From Ochrobactrum sp. CM-21-5 (GTDB lineage Bacteria; Pseudomonadota; Alphaproteobacteria; Rhizobiales; Rhizobiaceae), in NCBI RefSeq assembly GCF_014253075.1, contig NZ_JACLZJ010000002.1, forward strand, positions 558,001 through 622,000: a DNA stretch of 64,000 nucleotides, written 5' to 3'. Both the position numbers and the translations under genes were made by a program. Of this stretch, positions 9,291 through 18,641 are shown in pieces. Under the pieces are notes generated by a model that was not told the DNA's origin, ran no database searches, and saw only the letters and a program-made list of their open reading frames with translations. The stretch's first letter is position 1, and each line of letters starts with the position of its first letter.

Positions 9291-10625
9291 TCACCCACGG
9301 GCGTTTTGTGGCCCACTCGCCTCAAACAGCGCTCGTGCGTAATAGTCATTGCGATCTTTGACTCCGGGCAATGCGTAAAAATACCCGCCGCCGACCGGCT
9401 TGATATATTCTTCGAGCGGCTCGCCGTTGAGCCGGTTCTGTACGGTGATGAACCCCTTTTCGAGATCAGCCTGAAAAGCGATGAACAACAGCCCCATATC
9501 GAGCTGGCCGGCCTTGCTTACACCATTGGAATAGTTGAACGGGCGGCGAAGAATGAGATGCTGCTCCGCCTTCGCATCGCGGGGATTGGCAAGCCTTATA
9601 TGGGAATCCATGGGCGTAACCTTGCCCTCTGCATCCTTCGAATAATCCGGCACATCGGTTTCGGTTTTGCCGTCGAATGGCGCGCCGCTGTCTTTCCGGC
9701 GTCCGAAAATCATTTCCTGTTCCTGAAGCGGCGTCCTGTCCCAACGCTCGACGAAGTTGCGGATGATACGCACCGCCATATAGCTGCCATCGGCAGCCCA
9801 GTCCGGCTCGTCGCTTGCCTTCTGTACCCAGACGATGCGCTTCATCAACTCCTTGTCCGACGAATCCGGATTGGCCGAACCGTCGCGAAAACCGAGGAAG
9901 TTGCGCGCGCTTTCCTTTGCCTTCGGCGAGTGCAGCGGCTGAACCGGCACCGACCCCTCCTGCTTCCAGCGCACCATCAGAAGATCGGGCATATTCTTCA
10001 ATATGTCGCGCAGAGCGTGGATATTGGTGTCTGGCGTATTCGAACAAAACTGGATGACGAGATCGCCGTGGCACAGGTCTTTCTGCAAAGCGTCGTTGGG
10101 AAAGCCCTTCATGCGCTGAAGCTGTTTCGGCTTCAGCGGCTTCAGACCGAAACGATCGTCGAAGAGCGAATTGCCAAGGCCGATGGTAATCGTCAGATTG
10201 TCCGGCGTAATCGTGGGGCCGAGAATGCCGGAATCCGAAGGCGGAAACTTCGGATCAAGCTGCGGCGGCTCGCCGCCCTTCATCAAAAACGCGGTGCGTT
10301 CGGTCAACAGCCGGAACATGCGCTCCAGATCTGCCCGGTCGCGAGCCAGAACGTCGAAAGAAGCCACCAGCCCCGCCGCAGGACGCGGCGTCACGATACC
10401 CGGCTGGTGGGCACCATAAAACGGCTGGCTCTCGTGGATCTTGTCGCTTTCCGGCGCGTTCGTCACGCTGTCTGTTGACAGCGCCCTGGCGGTTTGCGGT
10501 GCAAGCACACCCGCGACAGCACCGGCAACGCCTGTGGCTCCCGCGCCAAGCAGAAGTGCACGGCGAGCCGCAGACTGCGGCGCAGTTGACGCGGTATCAT
10601 TGCCTTTGAGAGATTTTTTGGTCAT
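9291..10625 (-). CDS. efeB: EfeB, Tat-exported DyP-type haem peroxidase
   Basis: This protein of about 444 residues belongs to the dye-decolourising peroxidase family of the EfeUOB system, which helps convert or deliver iron for uptake. The twin-arginine signal (ARRALLLGAGATG, residues 20-35) marks export of a folded haem protein. The DyP fingerprint GFRDGSANP is present, and a conserved haem-ligand region follows. The ATG at 10625 overlaps the efeO stop (TGATG), which indicates translational coupling; a TTG one codon upstream is also possible. Enterobacterial EfeB has been called a deferrochelatase, a role that is disputed. Confidence 0.93.
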   Translation of the reverse strand: MTKKSLKGNDTASTAPQSAARRALLLGAGATGVAGAVAGVLAPQTARALSTDSVTNAPESDKIHESQPFYGAHQPGIVTPRPAAGLVASFDVLARDRADLERMFRLLTERTAFLMKGGEPPQLDPKFPPSDSGILGPTITPDNLTITIGLGNSLFDDRFGLKPLKPKQLQRMKGFPNDALQKDLCHGDLVIQFCSNTPDTNIHALRDILKNMPDLLMVRWKQEGSVPVQPLHSPKAKESARNFLGFRDGSANPDSSDKELMKRIVWVQKASDEPDWAADGSYMAVRIIRNFVERWDRTPLQEQEMIFGRRKDSGAPFDGKTETDVPDYSKDAEGKVTPMDSHIRLANPRDAKAEQHLILRRPFNYSNGVSKAGQLDMGLLFIAFQADLEKGFITVQNRLNGEPLEEYIKPVGGGYFYALPGVKDRNDYYARALFEASGPQNARG

Positions 10626-11824
10626 CAATCCACTCCAAGGTGATCGCGGAGTTTTGAAAACTGGGCGGCAAGCGAACTGGCGCCGTCCTTGATCTTCGCC
10701 TTTTCATCGGCTGAAAGGGCATTATAGGCCTTATAGCCCTCGCCTTCGACCTGAGCGTCCAGCAAAGGCTGGATTGATGCCACGCCCTTGTCGATGCCTT
10801 CCAATGCCTTCGGATCTGCCTTCCCGATAATTGGGCGCAGAACATCGGCAGTTTTGGCTGAGCCTTCTACAAGTCCGGCAAAAGCCTGCAAATCCGTGTG
10901 ACCATAGCGGTCTTCGCCTTCATCCCCGGCCGTGGATGCGAAGCGGTTGAGCGCGGAAGCCGTGCCGGCCAACATGCGATCCGGCGAGATGCGAAGGCCG
11001 CGAATCCGGTCTTTCAGGCTGGCGGCGTCCTGCACCAGCTTTTCTGCAAACGGCGCCAGACCCTCAACGCTCTTCTCCTGAAACAGGCCATACTCGATAC
11101 GGTGCAATCCGCCGAAGCCTGCATCCTGCTCGCGTTTCTCAAAATAATCGGCCCGCGCATTGATCGCCGTATCAAGATCAGAGAAGCTTTCCGAAACCGG
11201 CGCGATACGCGCATAGGCAGCGCGGGCGGGACCGTAGGCTTTCTGCGCGGCCTCCAGATCGCCATTGGCGATGGTAGCCGACAGACCGGAAACGGCTTTC
11301 TGGAATTCAGCCACTTCGGTCGTAAGATAAATCTGGTACTCGGCCAGCGCGCCAATGAATGCGGTAAGCGGCAGTTTGCCTTTCTCGGCATCGCTGCTCG
11401 CCGATGGGGTCACTGTCAGCTTGCCGCGCGGATTGGAAAGCAGGCCACAAGTGATCTGATATTCACCGGGAGCGAGCTTGGCGGAAAGTGTCTGCCTGAA
11501 GCCCGGCGCGATATTCTCGCGCTCTTCAAGCACCATCACGCCGTCGAGAATTTCCCATTCCACGGTACGATCAGACTTGTTGACGATCTCAAAGACCGTA
11601 CGCCCGGCCGGGACCGTCAGCTCGTTCGGCTCGCAGTTCCTGGCATTGACCGCGACCTGCACCCTGCCTTCCGCATTCGCATGGCGCGCTTTGTCCGAGA
11701 CCTGCGACGCGTAATAGAAGGCAGCCCCCGCCGCCGCCAGCAAAAGAACCGCCAGCACAAGGGCAATACGCACCAGGTTGCGCGAGAACGGTTCAGCGGG
11801 TTTCGGGCTTTTCGGGCTGGTCAT
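10625..11824 (-). CDS. efeO: EfeO with membrane anchor, cupredoxin and M75 domains
   Basis: This 399-residue protein has an N-terminal membrane segment (NLVRIALVLAVLLLAAAGAAF, about 15-40), a cupredoxin-like domain (about 50-140, including ELTVPAGRTVFEIVN) and a C-terminal M75 domain (about 150-399) with GGLHRIEYGLF. This is the full EfeO architecture, in which the cupredoxin part is thought to oxidise Fe(II) or bind metal before passage to EfeU. The long, positively charged start suggests it stays membrane-anchored rather than being released. It lies 9 bp after efeU and overlaps efeB. Confidence 0.93.
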   Translation of the reverse strand: MTSPKSPKPAEPFSRNLVRIALVLAVLLLAAAGAAFYYASQVSDKARHANAEGRVQVAVNARNCEPNELTVPAGRTVFEIVNKSDRTVEWEILDGVMVLEERENIAPGFRQTLSAKLAPGEYQITCGLLSNPRGKLTVTPSASSDAEKGKLPLTAFIGALAEYQIYLTTEVAEFQKAVSGLSATIANGDLEAAQKAYGPARAAYARIAPVSESFSDLDTAINARADYFEKREQDAGFGGLHRIEYGLFQEKSVEGLAPFAEKLVQDAASLKDRIRGLRISPDRMLAGTASALNRFASTAGDEGEDRYGHTDLQAFAGLVEGSAKTADVLRPIIGKADPKALEGIDKGVASIQPLLDAQVEGEGYKAYNALSADEKAKIKDGASSLAAQFSKLRDHLGVD

Positions 11825-11833
11825 GGAAATCTC

Positions 11834-12676
11834 TTATTGAACGCTTTGCTTGATCTGCTTGTTTTGAACGGGCGCGGCTGCTGGCATCAGGAAAAAAATG
11901 AGCGCGGGCACGAGGAAGGCAACATAAGCCACGACTTCGCTGACCGTGGGGGTCGCGATATAGCCGAAGACGCCGGACAGGACCGAACCGAGCGTGCTAT
12001 CGAGCGGAAGAATGTCGCTCATATCGAATACCACCATCTGGAAGTGGTTCCACAGACCGGCTTCGTGCAATGCCATGACTGAATTGGCGAGAATGCCAGC
12101 CGCAATAACGAGGATGAAAACGCCGGTCCAGCGGAAGAAGCGGCGGAGATCGAGCTTCAGCCCGCCCCGGTAAATGCCGTAACCGACAGCCGCTGCCAGC
12201 AGCACGCCGAGAAGTGCTCCAAGCGGCGCGGCTCCGCCTTCGCTTTGCTGAAAGGCCGCAAGCAGGAAGAATACCGATTCAAGTCCCTCACGCGCCACGG
12301 CAAAGAAAACCATGAGGATCAGCCCCATGCCTTTGTGCGTGGGCGTTTCGAAAGCTGCATCGATGGAATGATGCAGCTCCGCTTTTATGGAACGAGCGGC
12401 CTTGCGCATCCAGAACACCATGGATGTCAGCACGAACACCGCGATCAGGCCGATGACCGCTTCGAACAGCTCCTGTGCCTTTTGCGGAAACTCCGCGCTG
12501 AGCAACTGCAATATAGCCCCGACTGCCAGCGACATGGCCAGTGCCAGAAAAATACCGATCCACACGACCGGCATCCATGCGCTGCGGCCTGTTTGATGAA
12601 GATAGCTCGCAATGATGCCGACGATCAGCGCGGCTTCCACGCCCTCGCGGAACATGATCAGGAACGGTACGAGCAT
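11834..12676 (-). CDS. efeU: EfeU/FTR1-family iron permease
   Basis: This 280-residue inner-membrane protein of the FTR1 family has about seven hydrophobic segments. It carries the two diagnostic acidic iron-translocation motifs, REGVE at residues 10-14 and REGLE at 129-133. It is the first gene of the efe operon and would move iron across the inner membrane with EfeO and EfeB acting outside. The length agrees with E. coli EfeU (about 276). The operon promoter upstream contains an Irr-like palindrome. Confidence 0.95.
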   Translation of the reverse strand: MLVPFLIMFREGVEAALIVGIIASYLHQTGRSAWMPVVWIGIFLALAMSLAVGAILQLLSAEFPQKAQELFEAVIGLIAVFVLTSMVFWMRKAARSIKAELHHSIDAAFETPTHKGMGLILMVFFAVAREGLESVFFLLAAFQQSEGGAAPLGALLGVLLAAAVGYGIYRGGLKLDLRRFFRWTGVFILVIAAGILANSVMALHEAGLWNHFQMVVFDMSDILPLDSTLGSVLSGVFGYIATPTVSEVVAYVAFLVPALIFFLMPAAAPVQNKQIKQSVQ

Positions 12677-13057
12677 TCAAATTCATCCACTCAATCGAGG
12701 AATCAGTCCGTTTCCGGGCCGATTTTCCAAGCAAAAGACCGTTAAGCCTTCGTCAATTTGTCATCTTTCTATAACCACACCGCCACTGCTGCAAGAAAAA
12801 TGAACTTGAGCGGCACGGGAATGTTTTAGAAGTATTCTAATGATTTCATGACTTTATGGAATCGCACTGAAGGAATCGAATACAATTCGGCACCTGAAAT
12901 CGCTCAATTTCGCACGCTATCTCCCGGAAATGATTTCGGATTTTTCGCTCCGACCTGACCCAAAATGGAACGAAATTATCGTATCGGGAAAATTCACGGC
13001 ACTAAAACGTGAAAATTTTCAAATTTTTCCGAAATGGTCAAAATATTTTTGGCCTTA
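12677..13057. other. Intergenic region upstream of efeU
   Basis: This AT-rich stretch of about 380 bp lacks a plausible gene. It holds the efe promoter, the Irr-like site at 12824-12840, and on the plus strand the likely promoter of the small RNA that begins near 13058. Runs such as AAAATTTTCAAATTTTTCC near 13010-13030 fit a promoter or regulator-binding zone. Confidence 0.5.
12824..12840. promoter_or_regulatory. Irr-type iron control element upstream of efeU
   Basis: TTTTAGAAGTATTCTAA contains the perfect inverted repeat TTAGAA-GTA-TTCTAA. This matches the TTTAGAA...TTCTAAA form of the iron control element bound by Irr in Rhizobiales. It lies about 150 bp upstream of the efeU start on the opposite face of the operon. 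Control of ferrous/ferric iron uptake by Irr would be expected; the match is by eye. Confidence 0.6.
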
Positions 13058-13208
13058 GGGGTTGAAGAATGGGGTCACCTGATACATATCACAGGTGCTT
13101 GCCGCTGTGCCTCCTCCCATTGCGCGCGGCAAGTGTTCCCCTCTGGAGGTTTGCCCAAGTGGCACCTTCATAACTAAGCCGGACTTCCCAGTCCGGCTCT
13201 TTTTTTGC
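13058..13208 (+). ncRNA. Probable AbcR-family (alpha-r15) trans-acting small RNA
   Basis: The stretch folds as a typical Hfq-dependent sRNA: hairpin TCACCTG/CAGGTG (13075-13081 with 13092-13097); stem CTTGCCGC/GCGGCAAG (13098-13105 with 13126-13133) exposing the loop CCTCCTCCCATT; a second pyrimidine-rich segment TTCCCCTCT near 13136; and a strong terminator at 13177-13206. Exposed CTCCCA-type anti-Shine-Dalgarno motifs are the hallmark of AbcR1/AbcR2 RNAs, which repress many ABC-transporter mRNAs in Rhizobiales, including Brucella. No protein gene fits. The 5' end is approximate, and I cannot say whether this is AbcR1 or AbcR2. Confidence 0.72.
13177..13206 (+). terminator. Rho-independent terminator of the sRNA
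   Basis: AGCCGGAC (13177-13184) pairs with GTCCGGCT (13191-13198) around TTCCCA, followed by CTTTTTTT. It is the strongest terminator in the window and fixes the 3' end of the small RNA. Confidence 0.9.
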
Positions 13209-13260
13209 CCAAAATTCACCCACCTGTCCGCAAGCAGAAAAATATTCTCGGCGCAAAGAA

Positions 13261-13287
13261 AAAACGCCGCGTTTCCGCGGCGTTTTT
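13261..13287 (-). terminator. Terminator of the gcvTHP operon
   Basis: AAAACGCCGCG (13261-13271) pairs with CGCGGCGTTTT (13276-13286). The minus strand continues with a T run (GCGTTTTTTCTTTG), so it ends gcvP transcription. The stem is symmetrical and may also act on the plus strand as a back-up for the sRNA. Confidence 0.85.
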
Positions 13288-13308
13288 CCTTGATTATGGG
13301 TTCGTCAG

Positions 13309-16125
13309 TCAGCCGTAGGCTGCAACCGGCGGGCAGGAACAGATAAGGTTCCTGTCGCCACCGACATTGTCCACGCGGCTGACCGGCGGCCAATATTTCG
13401 CGGTCGGGTCAAAGTCACCGCCGTTCAAAGCGCCAGCGGGAAACACGGCTTCCTCACGGGTGTAAAGATGTGTCCATTCGCTCGCCAGCGTGTCGCTTGC
13501 CGTATGCGGTGCGTTTGCAAGCGGATTGTCATCCGCAGGCCAGACGCCATCGGCAACCTTCTTCGCCTCAGCCGCAATGGCAATCATGGCGTCGCACAAA
13601 CGGTCGATTTCCAGCTTCGGCTCAGACTCGGTCGGCTCGATCATCAACGTGCCCGCTACCGGCCATGACATGGTCGGTGCATGGAAACCATAGTCGATGA
13701 GCCGCTTGGCCACGTCTTCCACGGTCACGCCAGCGCTGTCCTTCAGCACGCGGGTATCCACGATGCACTCATGCGCCACGCGGTCATGTGCGCCCGTATA
13801 AAGGATCGGATAGGCATCCTTCAGGCGATGCGCCACATAGTTGGCGTTAAGCACAGCCATTTCAGTCGCCTTCTTGAGCCCTGCTCCGCCCATCATGCGG
13901 ATATACATCCACGTAATGACCAGAATGGAAGCGCTGCCGAACGGCGCTGCCGAAACAGCATGCTCGGAACCGATTTCCACATGACCCGGCAGGTAAGGCA
14001 CGAGATGCTTGGCAACGCCGATCGGACCGACGCCCGGACCGCCACCGCCATGCGGAATGCAGAAGGTCTTGTGCAGGTTCATGTGGCAGACATCGGCGCC
14101 GATGTCGCACAGACGTGCAAGACCGACCAGCGCGTTGAGGTTCGCACCATCAAAATAAACCTGACCGCCATTGTCATGCACGATTTCGCAGAAGGCCTTG
14201 ATGCCTTCCTCGAACACGCCATAGGTGGACGGATAGGTAATCATGAAGGCGGCGAGATTGTCGCGATGCTTCTCGGCCTTAGCCTTGAGATCGTCAATGT
14301 CGATATCGCCATCCGGACGGCAATTGACGACCACAACGTTCATACCCGCCATCGAGGCACTGGCCGGATTGGTGCCATGTGCGGAGGACGGAATGAGGCA
14401 GATGTTGCGATGGCCTTCGCCGCGCGCCTGATGATAATGACGGATTGCCAGCAGGCCGGCATACTCGCCCTGGCTGCCCGCATTCGGCTGCAAGGAAACA
14501 CCCGCAAAACCGGTGACTTCGCAAAGCCATGCTTCGAGGTCGGACGTCATTTTTGCGTAGCCCGCAGTATGCGCCGCGGGTGCGAACGGGTGCATGTTCG
14601 CGACCGAGTTCCAGCTCACCGGCATCATTTCCGCTGCTGCGTTCAGCTTCATGGTGCAGGAACCGAGCGGGATCATCGCACGGTCAAGCGCTAGGTCCTT
14701 GTCGGCCAGACGGCGCAGAAAACGCATCATCTCGGTTTCGGAACGGTGCGAATGGAACACTTCCTGCGTCAGGAAGCCTTCGCCCCGGCCCTTGCCTGGA
14801 ACGAGAACCTTGTCGCCTTCGCCCGCCTTCGCGCCGAAGAGTGATGCAAGCTGGCTAAGATCGTCGTCGGTCGAGGTTTCGTCGAAGGTAACGCCAACCG
14901 TATCCGCATCGATGATGCGGATCAGGCGGTTGCCCTTTTCGGCTTCGCCAGCGATTGCTGCGGCCTTGCCTGCGACCTTGACCGTAACGGTGTCGAACAG
15001 GCTTTCACCCGCGATTTCGACGCCTGCGGCCTTGAGAGCGGCGGCAAAGCGGGCAGCCAGTCCGGCAACGCGCGTTGCAATCGCCTGCAGGCCGGCCGGG
15101 CCGTGCCAGATCGCGAAGGAAGCCGCCATATTGGCGAGCAATGCCTGCGCAGTGCAGATGTTCGACGTCGCCTTGTCGCGGCGGATATGCTGTTCACGCG
15201 TCTGGAGTGCCAGGCGATAAGCCGCACGGCCATGCGCATCGACCGACTGGCCGACAATGCGGCCCGGAATGATGCGGGTCAGCGGCTCGGAAACAGCCAG
15301 ATAGGCTGCATGCGGACCACCAAAGCCCATCGGCACGCCATAGCGCTGCATCGAACCGACAGCCATGTCCGCGCCCCAGCTTGCCGGAGCCTCCATGATG
15401 GTCAGTGCCAGCGGATCGGCAACCGCGATGACGAGCGCGCCCTTGGCTTTCGCATCGGCGATGACCTTGGCGAAATCGCCATAGACGCCGCGCGTATCCG
15501 GCCACGGCACCACGACCGCAGCGGTGTTGTCGTCAACTTCGCTGCCGGTTTCAATCTGCCAGCCAAGCGGCTCGGCGCGGGTGTTCACCACGTCAATGGC
15601 CTGCGGATGCAGGTCGCCCGCCAGCAGGATACGGCTGCGCTTGTCGCGGTGATGACGGCAGGCGACACCGATGGCTTCGGCAACGGCGGTTGCTTCGTCA
15701 AGCAGCGAGGCGCAGGCAACCGGCAGGCCGGTCAGTTCCGCAACCAGCGTCTGGAAGTGGAACAGAAGCTCAAGACGGCCCTGACTGATTTCCGACTGGT
15801 AAGGCGTATAGGCCGTATACCAGGCCGGGTTCTCAAAGAGGTTGCGCTGGATGACCGGCGGCGTATGCACGCCATGGTAACCGGCACCGATGAAGCTCTT
15901 CTTCACCACATTGCGGCCCATGATGTCGCTAAGCTCGGCTAACGCATCGGCTTCGCTGAGCGGCGCGGGCAGATCGAGCGCGCGGTTCAGCCGGATGGAA
16001 GCCGGAACCGCCTGCGTGATAAGGGTTTCCATGGAAGGAAGACCGAGCGCGGCCAGCATGGCGCGCTCATCTTCCAGTCTCGGCCCGACATGACGGGCGA
16101 CAAAGGGAAGAACGGTTTCCGTCAT
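13309..16125 (-). CDS. gcvP: Glycine dehydrogenase (decarboxylating), P-protein
   Basis: This 938-residue single-chain P-protein decarboxylates glycine with PLP and passes the aminomethyl group to the lipoyl arm of GcvH. The PLP-lysine motif [18 protein letters not shown] is intact in the C-terminal half; the N-terminal half carries [14 protein letters not shown], typical of the fused alpha/beta form. The ATG at 16125 ([15 protein letters not shown]) is 4 bp after the gcvH stop. An in-frame upstream extension lies inside gcvH and is not used. Third gene of the operon. Confidence 0.97.
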   Translation of the reverse strand: MTETVLPFVARHVGPRLEDERAMLAALGLPSMETLITQAVPASIRLNRALDLPAPLSEADALAELSDIMGRNVVKKSFIGAGYHGVHTPPVIQRNLFENPAWYTAYTPYQSEISQGRLELLFHFQTLVAELTGLPVACASLLDEATAVAEAIGVACRHHRDKRSRILLAGDLHPQAIDVVNTRAEPLGWQIETGSEVDDNTAAVVVPWPDTRGVYGDFAKVIADAKAKGALVIAVADPLALTIMEAPASWGADMAVGSMQRYGVPMGFGGPHAAYLAVSEPLTRIIPGRIVGQSVDAHGRAAYRLALQTREQHIRRDKATSNICTAQALLANMAASFAIWHGPAGLQAIATRVAGLAARFAAALKAAGVEIAGESLFDTVTVKVAGKAAAIAGEAEKGNRLIRIIDADTVGVTFDETSTDDDLSQLASLFGAKAGEGDKVLVPGKGRGEGFLTQEVFHSHRSETEMMRFLRRLADKDLALDRAMIPLGSCTMKLNAAAEMMPVSWNSVANMHPFAPAAHTAGYAKMTSDLEAWLCEVTGFAGVSLQPNAGSQGEYAGLLAIRHYHQARGEGHRNICLIPSSAHGTNPASASMAGMNVVVVNCRPDGDIDIDDLKAKAEKHRDNLAAFMITYPSTYGVFEEGIKAFCEIVHDNGGQVYFDGANLNALVGLARLCDIGADVCHMNLHKTFCIPHGGGGPGVGPIGVAKHLVPYLPGHVEIGSEHAVSAAPFGSASILVITWMYIRMMGGAGLKKATEMAVLNANYVAHRLKDAYPILYTGAHDRVAHECIVDTRVLKDSAGVTVEDVAKRLIDYGFHAPTMSWPVAGTLMIEPTESEPKLEIDRLCDAMIAIAAEAKKVADGVWPADDNPLANAPHTASDTLASEWTHLYTREEAVFPAGALNGGDFDPTAKYWPPVSRVDNVGGDRNLICSCPPVAAYG

Positions 16126-16129
16126 TGGA

Positions 16130-16498
16130 TTAGCCCACCAGTGCGTCGTAACCGGCCTTGTCGAGAAGGCCGGAAAGCTGGCCTTCATCCGAAAGCTTCA
16201 GCTTGAACAGCCAGCCTTCGCCTTCAGCAGCCTGATTGATCAGAGCCGGATCGCCCGACACGGCATCGTTGACTTCAACCACTTCGCCATCGATCGGCGC
16301 ATAGACGTCGGAAGCGGCCTTGACCGACTCCACGACCACAATGGCTTCGCCCTTGGAAACGGTGCGCCCAACTTCCGGCAGGTCCACAAAAACGAGGTCG
16401 CCCAGTTGTTCCTGTGCGTGGATCGTGATGCCCACAGTGGCAACGCCGTTTTCGACGCTGATCCACTCATGATCTTCGGTGAACAGGATATTGGCCAT
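16130..16498 (-). CDS. gcvH: Glycine cleavage system H protein
   Basis: This 122-residue lipoyl-carrier protein shuttles the aminomethyl intermediate between GcvP, GcvT and the dihydrolipoamide dehydrogenase. The lipoylated lysine lies in the motif [14 protein letters not shown] (about residue 63). The start at [14 protein letters not shown] gives the usual length; an ATG three codons upstream is possible. It sits 5 bp after gcvT and 4 bp before gcvP. Confidence 0.96.
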   Translation of the reverse strand: MANILFTEDHEWISVENGVATVGITIHAQEQLGDLVFVDLPEVGRTVSKGEAIVVVESVKAASDVYAPIDGEVVEVNDAVSGDPALINQAAEGEGWLFKLKLSDEGQLSGLLDKAGYDALVG

Positions 16499-16503
16499 GG
16501 AAA

Positions 16504-17607
16504 TCATCCTTTGCGATAGCGATGCGGAGTAAAGGGAAGTGCTGAGACATCAACGGGAACTTTGTTGCCGCGAACGTCTGCAAAAACGCGGGTACCTGGG
16601 GTGGCGAGGCTTGTCTCGACATAACCCATGGCGACCGGGAAACCTGCGGAAGGACCGAAGCCGCCCGATGTGACGGTTCCGACCTGACGGCCTTCAGCAT
16701 CGAACAGGTCTGCACCGGCGCGCACCGGCTGGCGGCCTTCCGGCTTGAGACCCACGCGCTTGGCGCTGGCACCCTTGGCGATTGCGTCAAGCACGGCCTT
16801 GGCGCCGTTGAACGCTGCCTTTTCACGCACCGGCTTGGAAATTGCCCAGGTAAGCCCGGCTGAAACCGGGTCGGTTTCCGGCGTGATGTCCTGCCCGTGC
16901 AGGCAGAGACCGGCTTCCAGACGCAAACTGTCACGGGCGGCAAGGCCGACCCATGCCACGCGCTCGTCAGAAAGAAGCTTTGCCGCCAGTGCACGGCCTT
17001 CGTCAACAGGCAGGCCGATTTCAAATCCGTCTTCGCCCGTATAGCCGGAGCGGGTCATGAACCAGCCCTCTTCCGGCTCAAAGCCGTTCATGAAGGCAAG
17101 ATCGCCACCGGCCAGACCGGCATCCTTGATGACGGCTTCGGCTTCCGGTCCCTGTATCGCGAGAAACACGCGGTCAAGCGGATTAACCTTGACCTGCTTG
17201 CCGGATGCGGCTTCGTTCAGATGCTCGATGTCGGCTTCGGCGTTTCCGGCATTGGCCACAACCATATAGCGGTCTTCGCCAAGCCGCGTGACGATCAGAT
17301 CGTCCAGAACGCCGCCATTGTCATTGAGGAAGAACGTGTATTTCGACTGACCGGTCTTCAGCACGGTCGGATCGAGCGGGCATGTTTCGGCCAGAAGCGC
17401 GGCGGCATCTGTGCCCGACACGTCGACAAGCTTCATGTGAGAAATGTCGAAAAGCCCCACATGCTCGCGTGTATGAAGATGCTCCTTCATCACGCCCAGC
17501 GGATAGGTGATTGGCATGTTCCAGCCTGCAAATGCGCCAAAGCGCGCTTTTGCAGCTTCATGCAGATCCTGCAAAGGCAGGGTTTTCAGATGTGCGGTAT
17601 CGCCCAT
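16504..17607 (-). CDS. gcvT: Aminomethyltransferase, T-protein
   Basis: This 367-residue T-protein transfers the methylene group from GcvH to tetrahydrofolate and releases ammonia. Family features include [20 protein letters not shown] near the N-terminus, [14 protein letters not shown], and the C-terminal [14 protein letters not shown]. It is the first gene of gcvTHP and follows the tandem glycine riboswitch, so glycine should switch the operon on. The L-protein (lpd) is not in the window. Confidence 0.97.
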   Translation of the reverse strand: MGDTAHLKTLPLQDLHEAAKARFGAFAGWNMPITYPLGVMKEHLHTREHVGLFDISHMKLVDVSGTDAAALLAETCPLDPTVLKTGQSKYTFFLNDNGGVLDDLIVTRLGEDRYMVVANAGNAEADIEHLNEAASGKQVKVNPLDRVFLAIQGPEAEAVIKDAGLAGGDLAFMNGFEPEEGWFMTRSGYTGEDGFEIGLPVDEGRALAAKLLSDERVAWVGLAARDSLRLEAGLCLHGQDITPETDPVSAGLTWAISKPVREKAAFNGAKAVLDAIAKGASAKRVGLKPEGRQPVRAGADLFDAEGRQVGTVTSGGFGPSAGFPVAMGYVETSLATPGTRVFADVRGNKVPVDVSALPFTPHRYRKG

Positions 17608-17654
17608 ATCAACTCCAGAGTCGCACGTGTACCTTCCGCGAAATGCGGTCGTTC

Positions 17655-17836
17655 CGTGCCCCTCTGTCTCAGGCCTGAGAGACTCGCATGGCTATATATA
17701 AACCACACTTACACCTTCGGCGCGGGGTTTCCCCCGACTTTCCAGAGTTGTCTTACCCGTCTGCGGTTCCTTGTACCTGAGAGATTTCGGGCGATTTCCC
17801 CTTCGGCGGCCAATTGGCGCTCTCCCGCAGACAGAC
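17655..17836 (-). promoter_or_regulatory. Tandem glycine riboswitch controlling gcvTHP
   Basis: On the minus strand two glycine aptamers lie in series. The first runs from GCGGGAGAGCGCC (near 17830) through GCCGAAGGGG and AATCTCTCAGGTACA. The second has ACTCTGGAAAG, CGCCGAAGGTGTAAG and GAGTCTCTCAGG and closes with the pairing CTGAGACAGAGGGGC near 17660. The order, spacing and short linker match the cooperative tandem gcvT riboswitch. Its end is about 50 bases before the gcvT start, so control is probably by start-site access or anti-termination in the 5' leader. Confidence 0.95.
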
Positions 17837-18336
17837 AGTGCAAAAACATCACCGTTGAATGTGACGTCCCGGCACCCGACGCATCTCCCTTAACCCAATC
17901 CGGAGCGGGAGTCATGCGGAATTGTTGTCTTTAACCGACGATTTCCCGGACTTTTACGACAAAATATTATGTCGCGAGGATCAGGCCGTCGCGTAGGCGA
18001 TGCACTTTCAATATATGCCCCGACACATGGGATGCCGACTGGTTCGTCCGCGAAGCCCGGCCCGTGGCGATTGCGTTGGCGAGCTTGAATGGAGAATTGA
18101 GACGTCGGAAATTTTTCAAGTTTTATTAATTATTTAGCCCAAATCCGGCCTAAAAACCGACGATCCCTCCAAGAGACCAGATGATTGTGGGAATATGATG
18201 GCCGACTTATGCAAAAGCGGTGCATTCGACGAGCTTTAATGCAAGGCAGCTATGCAAATCTGGCTCTCCAATTCGGTACGGTTCGAGCCTATATGCTGTT
18301 TGCAACAAAGAGATAAGATTTTACTAGGTGAGAGAA
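17837..18336. other. Intergenic promoter region between gcvT leader and DUF1127 gene
   Basis: This stretch of about 500 bp is without a credible gene. It must carry the gcvTHP promoter (minus) and the DUF1127 promoter (plus). On the plus strand a CTATAT at 18289-18294 is a good alphaproteobacterial -10, with a poor -35 at the proper distance. That suggests activator dependence. Confidence 0.5.
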
Positions 18337-18483
18337 ATGAACCTGATCCGCTCGTACAACAACTGGCGCCGTTACCGCAACACCGTTAACGAACTGAGCC
18401 GCCTGAGCCCACGTGAACTGAACGACCTTGGCATCCTGCCTTCGGAAATCCCGTTCGTCGCACGTAAGGCCGCTGCTCGCTAA
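18337..18483 (+). CDS. DUF1127 small arginine-rich protein
   Basis: This 48-residue protein begins MNLIRSYNNWRRYRNTVNEL and ends in ARKAAAR. It carries the DUF1127 core (WRRYR...ELSRLSPRELNDLGI) with its helix and LNDLGI turn. It is preceded by an AGGTGAG RBS. In Brucella several DUF1127 genes are activated by the LysR regulator VtlR together with an AbcR sRNA, and such proteins have been linked to sugar use; in Agrobacterium they affect phosphate/RNA processes. The AbcR-like sRNA about 5 kb away makes this link attractive. Function remains open. Confidence 0.85.
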   Translation: MNLIRSYNNWRRYRNTVNELSRLSPRELNDLGILPSEIPFVARKAAAR

Positions 18484-18603
18484 TAGCGCCTCCCGGAAGG
18501 TTTCAGCCTTCCTTCAGGATCGCGACCTATAGATCACGCGGTCCTTCCAGTTTCCCAGATATCGCCGGGGTTTCTCCTCCTCCCATTTCCCCGGTGATCA
18601 GAA

Positions 18604-18636
18604 GACCGGATATCCTCCTCCCAGTCCGGTCTTTCC
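18604..18636 (+). terminator. Terminator after the DUF1127 gene
   Basis: AGACCGGA (18604-18611) pairs with TCCGGTCT (18626-18633), followed by TTTCC. It lies about 120 bp past the DUF1127 stop and points to a long 3' untranslated region. Confidence 0.7.
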
Positions 18637-18641
18637 CTATA

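Noticed and set aside
9177-10478. 433-residue plus-strand open frame
   Set aside because: Antisense shadow of efeB; no family match.
10898-12082. 394-residue plus-strand open frame
   Set aside because: Antisense to efeO and efeU, no domain.
13058-13208. 6S RNA, SRP RNA or tmRNA for the small RNA
   Set aside because: The GGAAGGAAGCAGCC-type SRP core, 6S central bubble and tmRNA ends are absent; anti-Shine-Dalgarno loops fit AbcR better.
13055-13393. 112-residue minus-strand open frame
   Set aside because: Crosses two strong terminators and the sRNA; low-quality composition and overlap with the gcvP 3' end.
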